NCBI RefSeq assembly: GCF_001889165.1
Contig: NZ_CP016020.1
Location: 842,501-906,500 of the forward strand
Reading direction: 5' to 3'
DNA from: Bacillus weihaiensis
GTDB lineage: Bacteria; Bacillota; Bacilli; Bacillales; Bacillaceae
Length of the DNA stretch: 64,000 nt
Below, in pieces: positions 1 to 10,700 of the stretch. Every line of letters begins with the position of its first letter. The stretch's first letter is position 1. A program made the position numbers and the translations under genes. Under the pieces are notes generated by a model, which did not search any database, had not been told where the DNA came from, and saw nothing but the letters and a program-made list of their open reading frames with translations.

Positions 1-2
1 AA

Positions 3-78
<76 letters not shown>

Positions 79-103
79 TTTTCACTTGGGTTTTATTAGA
101 CAA

Positions 104-129
104 GAGCCATTAGCTCAGTTGGTAGAGCA
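104..129 (+). pseudogene. Truncated copy of the tRNA-Lys 5' half
   Basis: These 26 bases are identical to the first 26 bases of the intact tRNA-Lys at 235 (acceptor 5' strand and D-arm). The sequence then diverges completely, with no anticodon arm, T-arm or 3' acceptor strand. The following ~50 bases can fold back: GAGCA at 125-129 pairs with TGCTC at 174-178, and the CGATT and ATATGCT segments have near-complements at 160-172. This looks like a partial duplication within the operon and not a functional tRNA. Confidence 0.85.
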
Positions 130-234
130 CGATTGCATATGCTAGAAAGCTAAGCTACAGCATACAAATCGAGATGCTCCTTGAATTTACTTCCTGAGAT
201 TTGGATGTCAAAACTAAGAGTGTTTTAAAATTTA

Positions 235-310
235 GAGCCATTAGCTCAGTTGGTAGAGCATCTGACTTTTAATCAGAGGGTCGAAGGTTCGAGTCCTTCA
301 TGGCTCACCA
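235..310 (+). tRNA. tRNA-Lys (TTT)
   Basis: Complete cloverleaf: acceptor GAGCCAT/ATGGCTC, anticodon loop CTTTTAA, CCA encoded. Its 5' half is duplicated at 104-129. Confidence 0.97.
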
Positions 311-322
311 TATACACACCTT

Positions 323-405
323 GCGGGTGTGGCGGAATTGGCAGACGCGCTAGACTTAGGATCTAGTGTCCTTGTGACGTGGGGGTTCAAGTCCCTTCAC
401 CCGCA
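323..405 (+). tRNA. tRNA-Leu (TAG)
   Basis: Class II tRNA with a long variable arm; acceptor GCGGGTG/CACCCGC; anticodon loop CTTAGGA. The terminal CCA is not encoded (the discriminator A is followed by T residues), so CCA must be added after transcription. Confidence 0.96.
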
Positions 406-439
406 TTTTTATTTATAACGAAAATAATACTGTTTTTTT

Positions 440-514
440 GCGGAAGTAGTTCAGTGGTAGAACACCACCTTGCCAAGGTGGGGGTCGCGGGTTCGAATCC
501 CGTCTTCCGCTCCA
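440..514 (+). tRNA. tRNA-Gly (GCC)
   Basis: Complete cloverleaf: acceptor GCGGAAG/CTTCCGC, anticodon loop TTGCCAA, CCA encoded. Confidence 0.97.
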
Positions 515-522
515 AAAGTAGT

Positions 523-611
523 GCCGGGGTGGCGGAACTGGCAGACGCACAGGACTTAAAATCCTGCGGTAGGTGACTACCGTACCGGTTCGATTCCGGT
601 CCTCGGCACCA
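523..611 (+). tRNA. tRNA-Leu (TAA)
   Basis: Class II tRNA with a long variable arm, anticodon loop CTTAAAA in an AGGA/TCCT stem, CCA encoded. Confidence 0.97.
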
Positions 612-648
612 TATTATTTTACAATTTATAGATTTCTTTAAAACATTA

Positions 649-725
649 GCGCCCGTAGCTCAATTGGATAGAGCGTTTGACTACGGATCAAAAGGTTAGG
701 GGTTCGACTCCTCTCGGGCGCGCCA
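649..725 (+). tRNA. tRNA-Arg (ACG)
   Basis: Acceptor GCGCCCG/CGGGCGC, anticodon ACG (wobble A expected to be read as inosine), CCA encoded. Confidence 0.96.
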
Positions 726-729
726 TAAA

Positions 730-806
730 CGGGAAGTAGCTCAGCTTGGTAGAGCACTTGGTTTGGGACCAAGGGGTCGCAGGTTCGAATCCTGTCTTCC
801 CGACCA
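730..806 (+). tRNA. tRNA-Pro (TGG)
   Basis: Acceptor CGGGAAG/CTTCCCG, anticodon loop TTTGGGA, CCA encoded. Confidence 0.97.
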
Positions 807-817
807 TATCCGTTTTT

Positions 818-893
818 GGGGCCTTAGCTCAGCTGGGAGAGCGCCTGCTTTGCACGCAGGAGGTCAGCGGTTCGATCCCGCTAGGCTCCACCA
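818..893 (+). tRNA. tRNA-Ala (TGC)
   Basis: Acceptor GGGGCCT/AGGCTCC, anticodon TGC, CCA encoded. Confidence 0.97.
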
Positions 894-918
894 ATAAATA
901 TCATGTAAATACCATTAT

Positions 919-995
919 GGCGGTGTAGCTCAGCTGGCTAGAGCGTACGGTTCATACCCGTGAGGTCGTGGGTTCGATTCCCTCCGCCGCTACCA
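919..995 (+). tRNA. tRNA-Met (CAT), elongator
   Basis: Anticodon CAT in loop TTCATAC; acceptor GGCGGTG/CGCCGCT; CCA encoded. It is assigned as elongator Met and not Ile2 because this loop and the position after Ala match the Met gene of the B. subtilis trnB order. The assignment between the two non-initiator CAT genes is by resemblance and order. Confidence 0.88.
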
Positions 996-999
996 TTTT

Positions 1000-1076
1000 G
1001 GACCTTTAGCTCAGTTGGTTAGAGCAGACGGCTCATAACCGTCCGGTCGTAGGTTCGAGTCCTACAAGGTCCACCA
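1000..1076 (+). tRNA. tRNA-Ile2 (CAT, lysidine-modified)
   Basis: Anticodon CAT in loop CTCATAA; acceptor GGACCTT/AAGGTCC; CCA encoded. It resembles the Gram-positive Ile tRNA whose C34 is converted to lysidine by TilS so that it reads AUA. The gene order Ala-Met-Ile-Ser-fMet supports this call. Confidence 0.85.
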
Positions 1077-1084
1077 TTATTCTA

Positions 1085-1177
1085 GGAGGAATACCCAAGT
1101 CCGGCTGAAGGGATCGGTCTTGAAAACCGACAGGGGTGTCAAAGCCCGCAGGGGTTCGAATCCCCTTTCCTCCTCCA
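1085..1177 (+). tRNA. tRNA-Ser (TGA)
   Basis: Class II tRNA with a long variable arm; acceptor GGAGGAA/TTCCTCC; anticodon loop CTTGAAA; CCA encoded. Confidence 0.97.
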
Positions 1178-1196
1178 TAATTATATTCCCTATCAT

Positions 1197-1273
<77 letters not shown>

Positions 1274-1301
1274 AGTTATTTTCACTTCGTGAAAAAACTA
1301 A

Positions 1302-1378
1302 GGTCCGGTAGTTCAGTTGGTTAGAATGCCTGCCTGTCACGCAGGAGGTCGCGGGTTCGAGTCCCGTCCGGACCGCCA
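1302..1378 (+). tRNA. tRNA-Asp (GTC)
   Basis: Acceptor GGTCCGG/CCGGACC, anticodon GTC, CCA encoded. Confidence 0.97.
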
Positions 1379-1415
1379 TTTCAATCTTAGTAGAAGCAAA
1401 CAATAAATCTTATAT

Positions 1416-1488
1416 GGCTCGGTAGCTCAGTTGGTAGAGCAATGGACTGAAAATCCATGTGTCGGCGGTTCGATTCCGTCCCGAGCCA
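1416..1488 (+). tRNA. tRNA-Phe (GAA)
   Basis: Acceptor GGCTCGG/CCGAGCC, anticodon GAA. After the discriminator A the DNA reads CCT and not CCA, so the mature 3' end needs trimming and CCA addition. Confidence 0.96.
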
Positions 1489-1506
1489 CCTTTTAAATGA
1501 AATAAT

Positions 1507-1583
1507 GGCGATTGTGGCGAAGTGGTTAACGCATCGGATTGTGGTTCCGACATTCGTGGGTTCGATTCCCATCAGTCGCCCCA
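1507..1583 (+). tRNA. tRNA-His (GTG)
   Basis: Anticodon GTG with the extra 5' G (G-1) characteristic of tRNA-His; acceptor GGCGATT against AGTCGCC; CCA encoded. Confidence 0.96.
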
Positions 1584-1586
1584 TTT

Positions 1587-1660
1587 GCGGGTGTAGTTTA
1601 GTGGTAAAACCTCAGCCTTCCAAGCTGATGATGAGGGTTCGATTCCCTTCACCCGCTCCA
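1587..1660 (+). tRNA. tRNA-Gly (TCC)
   Basis: Second glycine tRNA: acceptor GCGGGTG/CACCCGC, anticodon loop CTTCCAA, CCA encoded. Confidence 0.97.
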
Positions 1661-1664
1661 AAAT

Positions 1665-1741
<77 letters not shown>

Positions 1742-1751
1742 TTTTATTTGT

Positions 1752-1826
1752 TCCGCAGTAGCTCAGTGGTAGAGCTATCGGCTGTTAACCGATCGGTCGC
1801 AGGTTCGAGTCCTGCCTGCGGAGCCA
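1752..1826 (+). tRNA. tRNA-Asn (GTT)
   Basis: Acceptor TCCGCAG/CTGCGGA, anticodon GTT, CCA encoded. Confidence 0.97.
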
Positions 1827-1829
1827 AAT

Positions 1830-1920
1830 GGGGAAGTACTCAAGTGGCTGAAGAGGCGCCCCTGCTAAGGGTGTAGGTCGTGTAAGCGGCGCGAGGGTTC
1901 AAATCCCTCCTTCTCCGCCA
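1830..1920 (+). tRNA. tRNA-Ser (GCT)
   Basis: Class II tRNA, acceptor GGGGAAG/CTTCTCC with one G-T pair, anticodon loop CTGCTAA, long variable arm, CCA encoded. Confidence 0.96.
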
Positions 1921-1939
1921 TTTTAATTGTTTAAAATTA

Positions 1940-2011
1940 GGCCCGTTGGTCAAGCGGTTAAGACACCGCCCTTTCACGGCGGTAACACGGGTTCGAATCC
2001 CGTACGGGTCA
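1940..2011 (+). tRNA. tRNA-Glu (TTC)
   Basis: Acceptor GGCCCGT/ACGGGTC, anticodon loop CTTTCAC, no encoded CCA. It is the last gene of the tRNA operon, directly before the terminator. Confidence 0.95.
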
Positions 2012-2021
2012 TAAGATAAAA

Positions 2022-2052
2022 AACACTACTATTTGTTAGTAGTGTTTTTTTG
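2022..2052 (+). terminator. Terminator of the tRNA operon
   Basis: A perfect 10-bp stem AACACTACTA/TAGTAGTGTT with a 5-base loop, followed by a run of T. Confidence 0.93.
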
Positions 2053-2618
2053 TTATTTCGTAAAAGATAAAATGCAACGCTTGAGGATAAGCAATTCTAC
2101 ATCTACCCTTGTAAAAACGACCCTTCATAAAAAATCCACTTAAAAATAGTAGTTTCCTTAATGTCTTTTGATTTTCGTTTTATTTGAGTATATTTTATTA
2201 CACACTCATTGAATCGAATTCATAAAACCCTCTAAAATAAAAACAACTACACATTTTCCTTTGAAAAATAAAAAAAACTATCCAACAAAATCCTACAAAA
2301 TGTCGAAAAATTTATTATGTTAATAAAATGTTTTGATTGAAGTAGATATTAAAAACACTGATTAAATCAGGCATCAACTACTTAACCTAGTAAAGAATAA
2401 CTTTTTTATTAAATTTCAGTTTAGCAGGAAATTGTTAGGAAAACAGCGGTTTTTGGCTATTATGTTAAAGAGTTTCTTATATTTTAAAAGTATAGTAATT
2501 CACTATTTCCTCTTTGATTTTGTTGGTTTATGTCGTAAAAAAGAAACGTTTTCACAGAAGGGAATTATTTGTATCTCTTGAATGTTAAGCATAGATAATA
2601 AAGGAAAGGGTGAATTTG
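2053..2618 (+). promoter_or_regulatory. Long AT-rich leader before glgB, with a cre-like site
   Basis: About 560 bases with no convincing gene. A sequence at 2541-2554 (AAGAAACGTTTTCA) matches the CcpA cre consensus TGWAANCGNTNWCA at 11 of 14 positions; only the first three differ. I see no unambiguous sigma-A or sigma-E promoter. Glycogen genes in B. subtilis are transcribed during sporulation by sigma-E, but I cannot place such a promoter here. Confidence 0.3.
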
Positions 2619-4541
2619 GTGACAGTCATTTGTCCAACAGACTTCGATATTCATTTGTTTCACGAAGGAAGTTCGTTTGAGAGTTATGTTTTTTTAGGAG
2701 CACATGTTCAAACAATAGATGATCTAGTCGGAACAAGCTTCTGTGTGTGGGCCCCTCATGCAAAGGAAGTAAATGTTGTTGGAAACTTTAATGATTGGTC
2801 AGGGGAAAATCATAGGATGAACAAACTAAATGCGGAGGGATTATGGCATTTATTTATACCAGGAATCGTTCATGGTGAACTCTACAAATACGAAATACTA
2901 ACAAATGATAACACGATCCTTCTCAAGGCAGATCCATATGCTTTCTACTCTGAGCTTCGACCAAATACTGCTTCTGTGGTATACGATTTATCTGGTTATC
3001 GTTGGAATGATGCAAAATGGAAGAAGAGGAAGCGTTTAAGGCAACCTTATGATCGACCTATGTCCATTTATGAAGTGCATCTAGGTACATGGAGAAAGAA
3101 AGAAGATGGTGAGTTATACACGTACCTTGAGCTAGCAGAAACTCTTATTCCCTATGTCCTTGCTCATGGATTTACTCATGTGGAGCTGTTACCGATTATT
3201 GAACATCCATACGATAGATCCTGGGGCTATCAAGGTACTGGCTACTATTCGGCAACTAGTCGCTTCGGTGAACCTAAGGAGCTCATGGCCTTTATTGATG
3301 CCTGCCACGAGGTTAATCTTGGAGTCATTATTGACTGGGTTCCTGGACATTTTTGTAAGGATGCTCATGGATTATACATGTTTGATGGGGAACCAACATA
3401 TGATTATCCAAATGAGAATGACAGAGAAAATAGAGTATGGGGCACTGCTAATTTTGATTTAGGAAAACCAGAAGTTCATAGCTTTCTTATTTCAAATGCT
3501 CTATTTTGGATAGAATATTTTCATGTCGATGGTTTTCGTGTAGATGCTGTTGCTAATATGCTCTATTGGCCCAATTCAAATGAATTAGTAGAAAATCCAT
3601 TTGCGATTGATTTTTTGCGAAAATTAAATGAAGCTGTATTTGCAAAAGATCCAGATCTATTAATGATTGCTGAAGATTCAACCGATTGGGCATTGGTTAC
3701 CTCTCCTACCTCGTCTGGTGGCTTGGGTTTTAACTACAAATGGAATATGGGCTGGATGAACGATATCCTTACATATATGGAGGCACCTCCAGAAAAAAGA
3801 TATGATCTCCACCATAAAGTAACATTCTCCTTAATTTATGCTTTTTCTGAAAACTTCATTTTGCCTTTCTCTCATGATGAAGTCGTACATGGAAAAAAAT
3901 CATTATTAAATAAAATGCCAGGTGACTACTGGCAAAAATTTGCGCAGCTAAGACTTCTCTATGCGTTTATGTTTGCACATCCTGGAAAGAAATTGCTCTT
4001 TATGGGAGGTGAATTTGCACAATTTGACGAGTGGAAGGATCTTGAACAGTTAGATTGGATGCTAGAAGATTATGAAATGCATCAAAAAATGAGAAACTAT
4101 CTAGTCTACCTTCAATCAATCTATCAAAAACAGAAGCCTTTTTATGAATTAGATCATATAGAGGCAGGGTTTGAGTGGATTGATGTAGATAATCGAGATC
4201 AGAGTATCTTCTCTTTTTTAAGAAAAGGACAAAAAGACAACGATCTGCTTGTCGTTGTGTGTAACTTTAAGCCAGTAGTCTACTATGAATATAAAGTCGG
4301 GGTCCCTATTGATACTGAGTATGTTGAAATTTTAAATAGCGATGGGCTCGAGTATGGTGGATCTAATCAAGTTAACGGAAAAAATCTTAAAGCGATTGAG
4401 GGAGAATGTCATGGAAGACCTTATCATATATCCATGACAATTCCTCCCTATGCAGCAGTGATTTTACGAGCAGTGAAAAAGAGAGGGGAGAACAAAAATG
4501 GGAAGAAAAAAGTGCGTCGCAATGCTTCTAGCAGGGGGTAA
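2619..4541 (+). CDS. glgB: 1,4-alpha-glucan branching enzyme GlgB
   Basis: Makes alpha-1,6 branches in glycogen by moving a cut alpha-1,4 chain. An N-terminal CBM48 module ([17 protein letters not shown], about residues 45-60) is followed by the GH13 barrel: nucleophile Asp in [11 protein letters not shown] near 308, acid/base Glu in IAEDSTDW near 353, and transition-state Asp in SHDEVVHGK near 420. It is very close to B. subtilis GlgB along its length. Start: GTG 2619 lies 9 bases after AAGGAAAGG; the in-frame GTG at 2610 abuts that site and is less likely. The last 44 bases overlap glgC, so the C-terminal tail is lysine/arginine rich. First gene of glgBCDAP. Confidence 0.97.
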   Translation: MTVICPTDFDIHLFHEGSSFESYVFLGAHVQTIDDLVGTSFCVWAPHAKEVNVVGNFNDWSGENHRMNKLNAEGLWHLFIPGIVHGELYKYEILTNDNTILLKADPYAFYSELRPNTASVVYDLSGYRWNDAKWKKRKRLRQPYDRPMSIYEVHLGTWRKKEDGELYTYLELAETLIPYVLAHGFTHVELLPIIEHPYDRSWGYQGTGYYSATSRFGEPKELMAFIDACHEVNLGVIIDWVPGHFCKDAHGLYMFDGEPTYDYPNENDRENRVWGTANFDLGKPEVHSFLISNALFWIEYFHVDGFRVDAVANMLYWPNSNELVENPFAIDFLRKLNEAVFAKDPDLLMIAEDSTDWALVTSPTSSGGLGFNYKWNMGWMNDILTYMEAPPEKRYDLHHKVTFSLIYAFSENFILPFSHDEVVHGKKSLLNKMPGDYWQKFAQLRLLYAFMFAHPGKKLLFMGGEFAQFDEWKDLEQLDWMLEDYEMHQKMRNYLVYLQSIYQKQKPFYELDHIEAGFEWIDVDNRDQSIFSFLRKGQKDNDLLVVVCNFKPVVYYEYKVGVPIDTEYVEILNSDGLEYGGSNQVNGKNLKAIEGECHGRPYHISMTIPPYAAVILRAVKKRGENKNGKKKVRRNASSRG

Positions 4542-5661
4542 GGGGAGTAGACTAAGTTCTTTAACTAAAAGTCTAGCTAAACCTGCAGTACCGTTCGGGG
4601 GAAAATATAGAATAATTGATTTCACACTGAGTAATTGTACGAATTCAGGTATAGATACGGTAGGGGTCCTCACCCAGTATCAGCCCCTATTATTAAATTC
4701 TTATATTGGAATAGGTAGTGTTTGGGACTTAGATCGTAAAAATGGCGGCGTCACTGTTCTTCCCCCTTACACAGAATCATCTGGGGTCAAATGGTATAAA
4801 GGAACTGCAAGTGCCATTTATCAAAATATTAATTACATCAAACAATACGATCCAGAGTATGTCCTCATTTTGTCAGGGGATCACATATACAAGATGGATT
4901 ACTCCAAAATGTTAGATTATCATGTTGAAAAAAATGCAGATGCATCTATATCTGTTATCGAAGTACCATGGGATGAAGCAAGTAGATTCGGCATTATGAA
5001 TACGAACGAGCAAATGGAAGTTGTGGAATTTGATGAAAAGCCAGCGCATCCGAAAAGTAATTTAGCATCCATGGGAATTTATATTTTTAAATGGTCAGTA
5101 TTAAAAGAATTTCTTGAAATGGACGAAAGGAATCAAGAATCGAGTCACGATTTTGGGAAAGATATTATACCGATGTTATTGGAAGAGGAAAAGAATGTTG
5201 TTGCATATCCTTTCAAAGGCTATTGGAAGGATGTTGGTACGGTAAAGAGCCTATGGGAAGCTAATATGGACCTATTAAATGATGAATCTTTGTTAAATCT
5301 ATTTGATTATCATTGGAAGATTTATTCGGTTAATTCAAACCATCCCCCTCAATTTATTGCGGAAGAAGCGCGAGTAACAAATTCATTTATTAATGATGGA
5401 TGCGTCATATCGGGTAGTGTAGATCATTCCGTTCTATTTCAAGGGGTAACAGTCGGACGACAGTCTACAATTAAAGAATGTGTGATTATGCCAGATGCTG
5501 AAATTGGTCAAAATGTACTGTTAGAACGTGCAATTGTGCCAGGTGGCATTTCAATCCCCGATGGAACTGTTATCTGTCCAACAGATAAAGAAGAAATCAT
5601 TCTTGTAACGGAAGAAATAGTAGAGGGAATTTCGAATGAAGCTGATGTTCAAACAAATTAA
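4498..5661 (+). CDS. glgC: Glucose-1-phosphate adenylyltransferase GlgC
   Basis: Forms ADP-glucose from ATP and glucose-1-phosphate, the committed step of bacterial glycogen synthesis. It has an N-terminal nucleotidyltransferase fold with the signature LAGGKGSRL (about 11-19), the [10 protein letters not shown] segment near 130, FDEKPAHP near 180, YWKDVGT near 243, and a C-terminal left-handed beta-helix of hexapeptide repeats (about 290-370). At 387 residues it is of usual length. The ATG follows GAGAGGGGAG and overlaps the end of glgB by 44 bases, suggesting translational coupling. It pairs with the downstream paralogue GlgD. Confidence 0.97.
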   Translation: MGRKKCVAMLLAGGKGSRLSSLTKSLAKPAVPFGGKYRIIDFTLSNCTNSGIDTVGVLTQYQPLLLNSYIGIGSVWDLDRKNGGVTVLPPYTESSGVKWYKGTASAIYQNINYIKQYDPEYVLILSGDHIYKMDYSKMLDYHVEKNADASISVIEVPWDEASRFGIMNTNEQMEVVEFDEKPAHPKSNLASMGIYIFKWSVLKEFLEMDERNQESSHDFGKDIIPMLLEEEKNVVAYPFKGYWKDVGTVKSLWEANMDLLNDESLLNLFDYHWKIYSVNSNHPPQFIAEEARVTNSFINDGCVISGSVDHSVLFQGVTVGRQSTIKECVIMPDAEIGQNVLLERAIVPGGISIPDGTVICPTDKEEIILVTEEIVEGISNEADVQTN

Positions 5662-5834
5662 CTATTCGAAGTGGAAAGGGCAATAAGTTTCCCAAATTGA
5701 ACTTCGCTAGAGAGAATCACACATTTAGACAAAACCAAAAGTAGATTAGGTGTCTCTAGTAAGGTTTTAGCTAGTATCCTTTTATTAAAAAAACTAGAGC
5801 ATCTCTTCTTATATGACAGAAGGGAGAATAGACA

Positions 5835-6863
5835 TTGAATAATAAAATGTTAGCAATTATTGATTCAACAGCTTTTATGCCTGAAATGGAGGATTTAACA
5901 TTACATCGTTCATTAGGGGCCATTCCTTTTGCTGGGCGTTATCGGTTAATAGATTTTGTTTTATCAAATATGGTGAACTCCGATATAGAGAGCGTTGCAA
6001 TATTCCCGAAATATTCCTACCGATCACTAATGGACCATGTAGGTTCTGGGAAACAATGGGATTTAAATCGTAAAAAGGATGGCCTCTTTTTCTTCCCTTC
6101 TCCTCATCTTCACAATGAGTATGATGAATTTGGCTCTTTTCGTCAATTCCAAGATCATTATGATTACTTCTTAAGAAGTAGTCAAGAATATGCAGTCATT
6201 ACAAATAGTCATACTGTGTGCAATATTGATTATAAAAAGGTGCTAGAGAGACATATAGAAAATAGGTGTGACATCACTGAAGTAAGGAAAAATGGTGAGT
6301 CGTTGCAAATGTATATGATGTCTACAACGCTATTAAAGGATTTAATTGAAGATAAAACACAAACAGGGTGTAAAACCCTTTCGGATATTATTGTTGATAA
6401 TCGTAAGAACTTAACCATTTGTGATTTTGAATTTAGCGGCTATGCGGCAAGAATTGACTCCATTTCAAGTTATTACAAGCACAGTCTTGAACTGTTAAAT
6501 CCGGACATTTGGCAGGAAATATTTAAGAAAGATCGGCCAATTTTAACAAAAGCGAAAGATGAACCTCCAACAATGTATGGGAAGGATTCTGTTGTGAAAA
6601 ATTCTCTTATTGCAAACGGATGTAAAATTGAAGGCCATGTGGAAAATAGCATTATTTTTAGAGGAGTTCACATTGGAAAGGATACAGTCATAAAAAACAG
6701 CGTCATTATGCAAAAAACAAACATTGGGGAACAGTGTTTACTTGAAAATGTTATTGCAGATAAAGATGTAAAGGTCCTAGATTACACCCAATTAGAAGGA
6801 GGAAGTAAAAAGCCTCTTATTCTTAGAAAGAAAACAATCCAAGGAGCGATGATGAACTCGTGA
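5835..6863 (+). CDS. glgD: GlgD, non-catalytic partner of ADP-glucose pyrophosphorylase
   Basis: Paralogue of GlgC with the same layout (nucleotidyltransferase-like domain, then beta-helix repeats at about 240-320), 342 residues. The GGxGxRL nucleotide-binding signature is absent; its place is taken by [19 protein letters not shown], while [19 protein letters not shown] downstream is conserved. In B. subtilis GlgD partners GlgC and is thought to be regulatory; loss of the signature here agrees. Start is TTG 5835 behind AGGGAGAA. A 173-base gap follows glgC, in which I see no terminator; it overlaps glgA by 4 bases. Confidence 0.95.
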   Translation: MNNKMLAIIDSTAFMPEMEDLTLHRSLGAIPFAGRYRLIDFVLSNMVNSDIESVAIFPKYSYRSLMDHVGSGKQWDLNRKKDGLFFFPSPHLHNEYDEFGSFRQFQDHYDYFLRSSQEYAVITNSHTVCNIDYKKVLERHIENRCDITEVRKNGESLQMYMMSTTLLKDLIEDKTQTGCKTLSDIIVDNRKNLTICDFEFSGYAARIDSISSYYKHSLELLNPDIWQEIFKKDRPILTKAKDEPPTMYGKDSVVKNSLIANGCKIEGHVENSIIFRGVHIGKDTVIKNSVIMQKTNIGEQCLLENVIADKDVKVLDYTQLEGGSKKPLILRKKTIQGAMMNS

Positions 6864-8305
6864 ATGTACTTTTTGCTGTATCAGAGTGTGCCCCCTTTGT
6901 GAAATCAGGGGGGCTTGCGGATGTTGCCGGAGCCTTACCGAAGGAATTAAAGAAAGCTGGGGTAGATGTAAGAGTTATCTTACCAAAATACCATTTAATT
7001 GGGGAGAAATTTCGAAATCAGATGAAGCAATTAACTGAAATAAAGGTTTCGGTTGGCTGGAGACAGCAATTTTGTGGGATTGAAACGCTCGTTTATGATG
7101 GGATAACGTATTATTTTCTTGACAATGAATATTATTTTAAGCGAGATTCTTTATACGGTCATTATGATGATGCAGAGCGTTTTTCCTTTTTTTGTCGGGG
7201 GGTCTTAGAGACAATTCAGGCCATTGACTTTCAACCTGACGTTATACATACGCATGATTGGCATACAGGTATGATTACTTTCTTGTTAAAGGAAGAATAT
7301 GTTCATCTTCCTTTTTATTCAGAAATTAAAACGGTATTTACCATTCATAACCTGCAATTTCAAGGGATATTTCCACATAGTGTTCTATATGATCTTTTAG
7401 GGGTCCATACAGATACTTTTGAAAAGGTTGAATTTCATGGTTTAGTAAATTTCATGAAAGGAAGTATCAACTCAGCAGATCTTATTACAACGGTTAGTCC
7501 AACATATAAGGAAGAAATTAAGACATCGTATTATGGTGAAAATTTAGATGGTTTACTCTCTTTTCACAATGAACGGTTAGTCGGTATTTTGAATGGAATA
7601 GATACAGAAGTGTATCACCCTGCTATAGACGATCTCATTGCGAAACCATATGGTGTTGAGACTCTGGAGGATAAGGCTTTCAACAAACAGTATCTACAGA
7701 CTTACTTTGACTTACCAGTAGAGGAAAAAACACCAATCATATCAATGGTAACGAGGTTAACAAAGCAAAAAGGACTAGATTTGGTCAAAAGGGTACTAGA
7801 TGAGATATTGAATGAAGATGTGCAGATGATTATATTAGGTACTGGTGATAAGGAATTTGAAGACTATTTTCGTTATATAGAAGCGAAGTATCCAACGAAA
7901 TTTAAAGCGTTTATAGGCTTTGACGAAAAGCTTGCTCATAGCATTTATGCAGGTTCAGATATGTTTTTAATGCCATCCAAATTCGAGCCATGTGGTTTAG
8001 GTCAGTTAATTGCGCTTCAGTATGGAGCGATACCGATTGTTCGGGAGACAGGTGGACTAAATGATACGGTTCATGCATATCGTGAAGAGGTTAAATCGGG
8101 AAATGGGTTTACGTTTAAACATTTCAATGCACATGATATGTTCTACACAATTAATCGAGCACTCCAGTTCTATCATGAGTCAGATACATGGGCTGAAATC
8201 ATGAAAGAAGCAATGACAAAAGACTATAGTTGGAGTCAGTCAGCTAAGAAATATTTGATGCTTTATACTGACCTAATGGATGGGAGTGAAGTTCGTGTCC
8301 TCTAA
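6860..8305 (+). CDS. glgA: Glycogen synthase GlgA (ADP-glucose)
   Basis: GT5 glycosyltransferase that extends alpha-1,4-glucan from ADP-glucose. It has the ADP-glucose-binding [16 protein letters not shown] (about 16-31), HTHDWHTG in the N-terminal Rossmann domain (about 130), [11 protein letters not shown] opening the C-terminal domain (about 296), and the KFEPCGLGQ motif with the following TGGLND near 375-400. At 481 residues it is of family length. The GTG start overlaps the glgD stop (GTGA), with AAGGAG 13 bases upstream, so coupling to glgD translation is likely. Confidence 0.97.
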   Translation: MNVLFAVSECAPFVKSGGLADVAGALPKELKKAGVDVRVILPKYHLIGEKFRNQMKQLTEIKVSVGWRQQFCGIETLVYDGITYYFLDNEYYFKRDSLYGHYDDAERFSFFCRGVLETIQAIDFQPDVIHTHDWHTGMITFLLKEEYVHLPFYSEIKTVFTIHNLQFQGIFPHSVLYDLLGVHTDTFEKVEFHGLVNFMKGSINSADLITTVSPTYKEEIKTSYYGENLDGLLSFHNERLVGILNGIDTEVYHPAIDDLIAKPYGVETLEDKAFNKQYLQTYFDLPVEEKTPIISMVTRLTKQKGLDLVKRVLDEILNEDVQMIILGTGDKEFEDYFRYIEAKYPTKFKAFIGFDEKLAHSIYAGSDMFLMPSKFEPCGLGQLIALQYGAIPIVRETGGLNDTVHAYREEVKSGNGFTFKHFNAHDMFYTINRALQFYHESDTWAEIMKEAMTKDYSWSQSAKKYLMLYTDLMDGSEVRVL

Positions 8306-10700
8306 CAAAGACTCTTTTAAAAATAATTTTTTAAAGCGACTTGAAAGTATGTGTGGAAAGGGTTTTGAAGAATCAACAAAGCGTGATCAGTACTACACGT
8401 TAGGGAATATGGTAAGAGAATACATCAGTAGAAAGTGGATTGAAACGAACGAGTTATATCGTTCTGAAAATAAGAAGCAGGTGTATTACTTATCAATTGA
8501 ATTTTTATTAGGACGGTTATTAGTCCAAAATTTATTAAACCTCGGTATTAAAGATGTTGTAGAGGAAGGGTTAAAGGAATTACACATCTCTTTGAATGAT
8601 ATTGAAGAATGTGAATCAGATGCTGCTTTAGGAAATGGAGGGTTAGGGAGGCTGGCTGCCTGCTTCCTTGACTCTCTTGCAACGCTAAATTTGCCAGGAC
8701 ATGGATGTGGTATCCGTTACAAACATGGTCTGTTTGATCAAAAGATTGTGGATGGATATCAGGTAGAGCTTCCCGAACAATGGCTCAGGCATGGGAATGT
8801 GTGGGAGGTTCGTAAATCTGATGAAGCGAAAGAAGTTCTGTTTTGGGGAAGAGTTGAAACGATTGTAGAAGAAAATCATGTTTCCTTCAACCATGTGGGA
8901 GCAGAAAAGGTTCTTGCAGTACCTTATGATATGCCAGTAGTAGGCTTTAACGTAAGCACCGTTAACACATTAAGATTATGGAATGCTGAACCTGCTTCTT
9001 TTGCTCCAAATAGAGATATCCTTACCTATAAACGCGATACAGAAGCAATTACGGATTTCTTGTACCCGGATGATACATATGATGAAGGAAAAATTCTAAG
9101 GTTAAAGCAACAATACTTCCTTGTATCATCAAGTATTCAAAATATTATGGCATCATATAAAAAAGAGAATGCGAATGTAAGAGAATTACACAAATCGGTT
9201 GCTATTCATATTAATGATACACATCCTGCGTTAGCTATACCTGAATTAATGAGAATTTTAATGGATATAGAAGGTTTAAGCTGGGAGGAAGCGTGGGAAG
9301 TGACGACAAAAACACTTTCTTATACGAATCATACCATTCTTTCTGAAGCATTAGAAAAGTGGCCAATTTATTTATTTAAACCTCTTTTACCAAGAATTTT
9401 TATGATTATAGAAGAGATTAATGAACGGTTTTGTGCGGAGCTGTGGGAGAAATATCCTGGTGATTGGTATAGAATAGAGCAGATGGCGATCATTGCACAT
9501 GACTTGGTTAAAATGGCGCATCTAGCTATTGTAGGAAGTAACAGTATCAATGGAGTAGCAAAAATTCATTCGGAAATTTTAAAGAATCGAGAAATGAAGA
9601 CTTTTTATGAAATGTACCCCACAAAATTTAATAACAAAACAAATGGAATCACACATAGAAGATGGTTATTGAAGTCGAATCCCGAGTTAACCACTTTGTT
9701 AAAAAATACAATTGGTGATGAATTTGTTTCTAAACCTGAGATGTTACTAGATTTGAAAAAACATATCCATAATCCTTCATTAAAAGAGCAATTCTCTGAT
9801 GTGAAACGATCTAGAAAAGAAATTCTAGCAAAGAAAATTGAAGAAAAAAATGGCATAAAAATCGATATAGATTCTATTTTTGATGTGCAAGTAAAAAGAC
9901 TGCATGCATATAAAAGACAATTATTAAATGTTTTGCATATTATGTACCTATACAATCGATTAAAAGAGGATGCTAATTTTTTTATCCAACCAAGAACGTT
10001 TATCTTTGGAGCAAAGGCGTCACCGACCTATTATTATGCAAAAAAAATTATAAAGCTCATTCACTCTCTAGCTGATAAAGTGAATAATGATCCAAGAGTG
10101 TCAAAAGTCATTAAGGTTGTCTTTATGGAGAATTATCGTGTATCTCTTGCAGAAGATATTTTTCCAGCTGCTGACGTTAGTGAGCAAATCTCTACAGCAA
10201 GTAAAGAAGCTTCGGGTACTGGAAATATGAAATTTATGATGAATGGTGCACTCACAGTAGGAACTTTAGATGGAGCAAATATTGAAATCATGGAAGAAAT
10301 CGGTCAAGAAAATATCTTTACATTTGGATTAACTGCGCAAGAAGTGCTAAATTATGAGGAAAATGGTCGTTATCGTTCTATGGAATATTATCATCATGAT
10401 TTAAGAATCAGGCAGGTTGTTGATCAATTAACGAATGGTTTCTTTGCGGAGGATGAGGGAGAGTATGAAGCAATTGCAGATTCATTACTCGTACAAAATG
10501 ATCAATATTTTGTCCTAAGAGACTTTGCTTCTTATATTGATGTTCAGGAACGAGTAGGCAGCGCTTATCAGGAAAATGATAGGTGGCTTGAAAAATCTTT
10601 AATCAATATTGCTCATTCAGGTTACTTTTCTAGTGATCGAACAATAAAGCAGTACGCTGACGAAATATGGAAGATAGAACCAATAGGTATGAAGGTTTAA
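8295..10700 (+). CDS. glgP: Glycogen phosphorylase GlgP
   Basis: GT35 enzyme that releases glucose-1-phosphate from glycogen using pyridoxal phosphate. The PLP-lysine region [20 protein letters not shown] (about 655-675) is intact, and the glucan/phosphate-site segments [15 protein letters not shown] and [11 protein letters not shown] are present. About 800 residues, the usual bacterial length. GTG 8295 is the best start (GGGAG spaced about 9 bases); ATG 8280 has no site of its own. It overlaps glgA by 11 bases. Synthesis and breakdown genes thus share one mRNA; activity must be balanced at the protein level. Confidence 0.96.
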   Translation: MSSNKDSFKNNFLKRLESMCGKGFEESTKRDQYYTLGNMVREYISRKWIETNELYRSENKKQVYYLSIEFLLGRLLVQNLLNLGIKDVVEEGLKELHISLNDIEECESDAALGNGGLGRLAACFLDSLATLNLPGHGCGIRYKHGLFDQKIVDGYQVELPEQWLRHGNVWEVRKSDEAKEVLFWGRVETIVEENHVSFNHVGAEKVLAVPYDMPVVGFNVSTVNTLRLWNAEPASFAPNRDILTYKRDTEAITDFLYPDDTYDEGKILRLKQQYFLVSSSIQNIMASYKKENANVRELHKSVAIHINDTHPALAIPELMRILMDIEGLSWEEAWEVTTKTLSYTNHTILSEALEKWPIYLFKPLLPRIFMIIEEINERFCAELWEKYPGDWYRIEQMAIIAHDLVKMAHLAIVGSNSINGVAKIHSEILKNREMKTFYEMYPTKFNNKTNGITHRRWLLKSNPELTTLLKNTIGDEFVSKPEMLLDLKKHIHNPSLKEQFSDVKRSRKEILAKKIEEKNGIKIDIDSIFDVQVKRLHAYKRQLLNVLHIMYLYNRLKEDANFFIQPRTFIFGAKASPTYYYAKKIIKLIHSLADKVNNDPRVSKVIKVVFMENYRVSLAEDIFPAADVSEQISTASKEASGTGNMKFMMNGALTVGTLDGANIEIMEEIGQENIFTFGLTAQEVLNYEENGRYRSMEYYHHDLRIRQVVDQLTNGFFAEDEGEYEAIADSLLVQNDQYFVLRDFASYIDVQERVGSAYQENDRWLEKSLINIAHSGYFSSDRTIKQYADEIWKIEPIGMKV

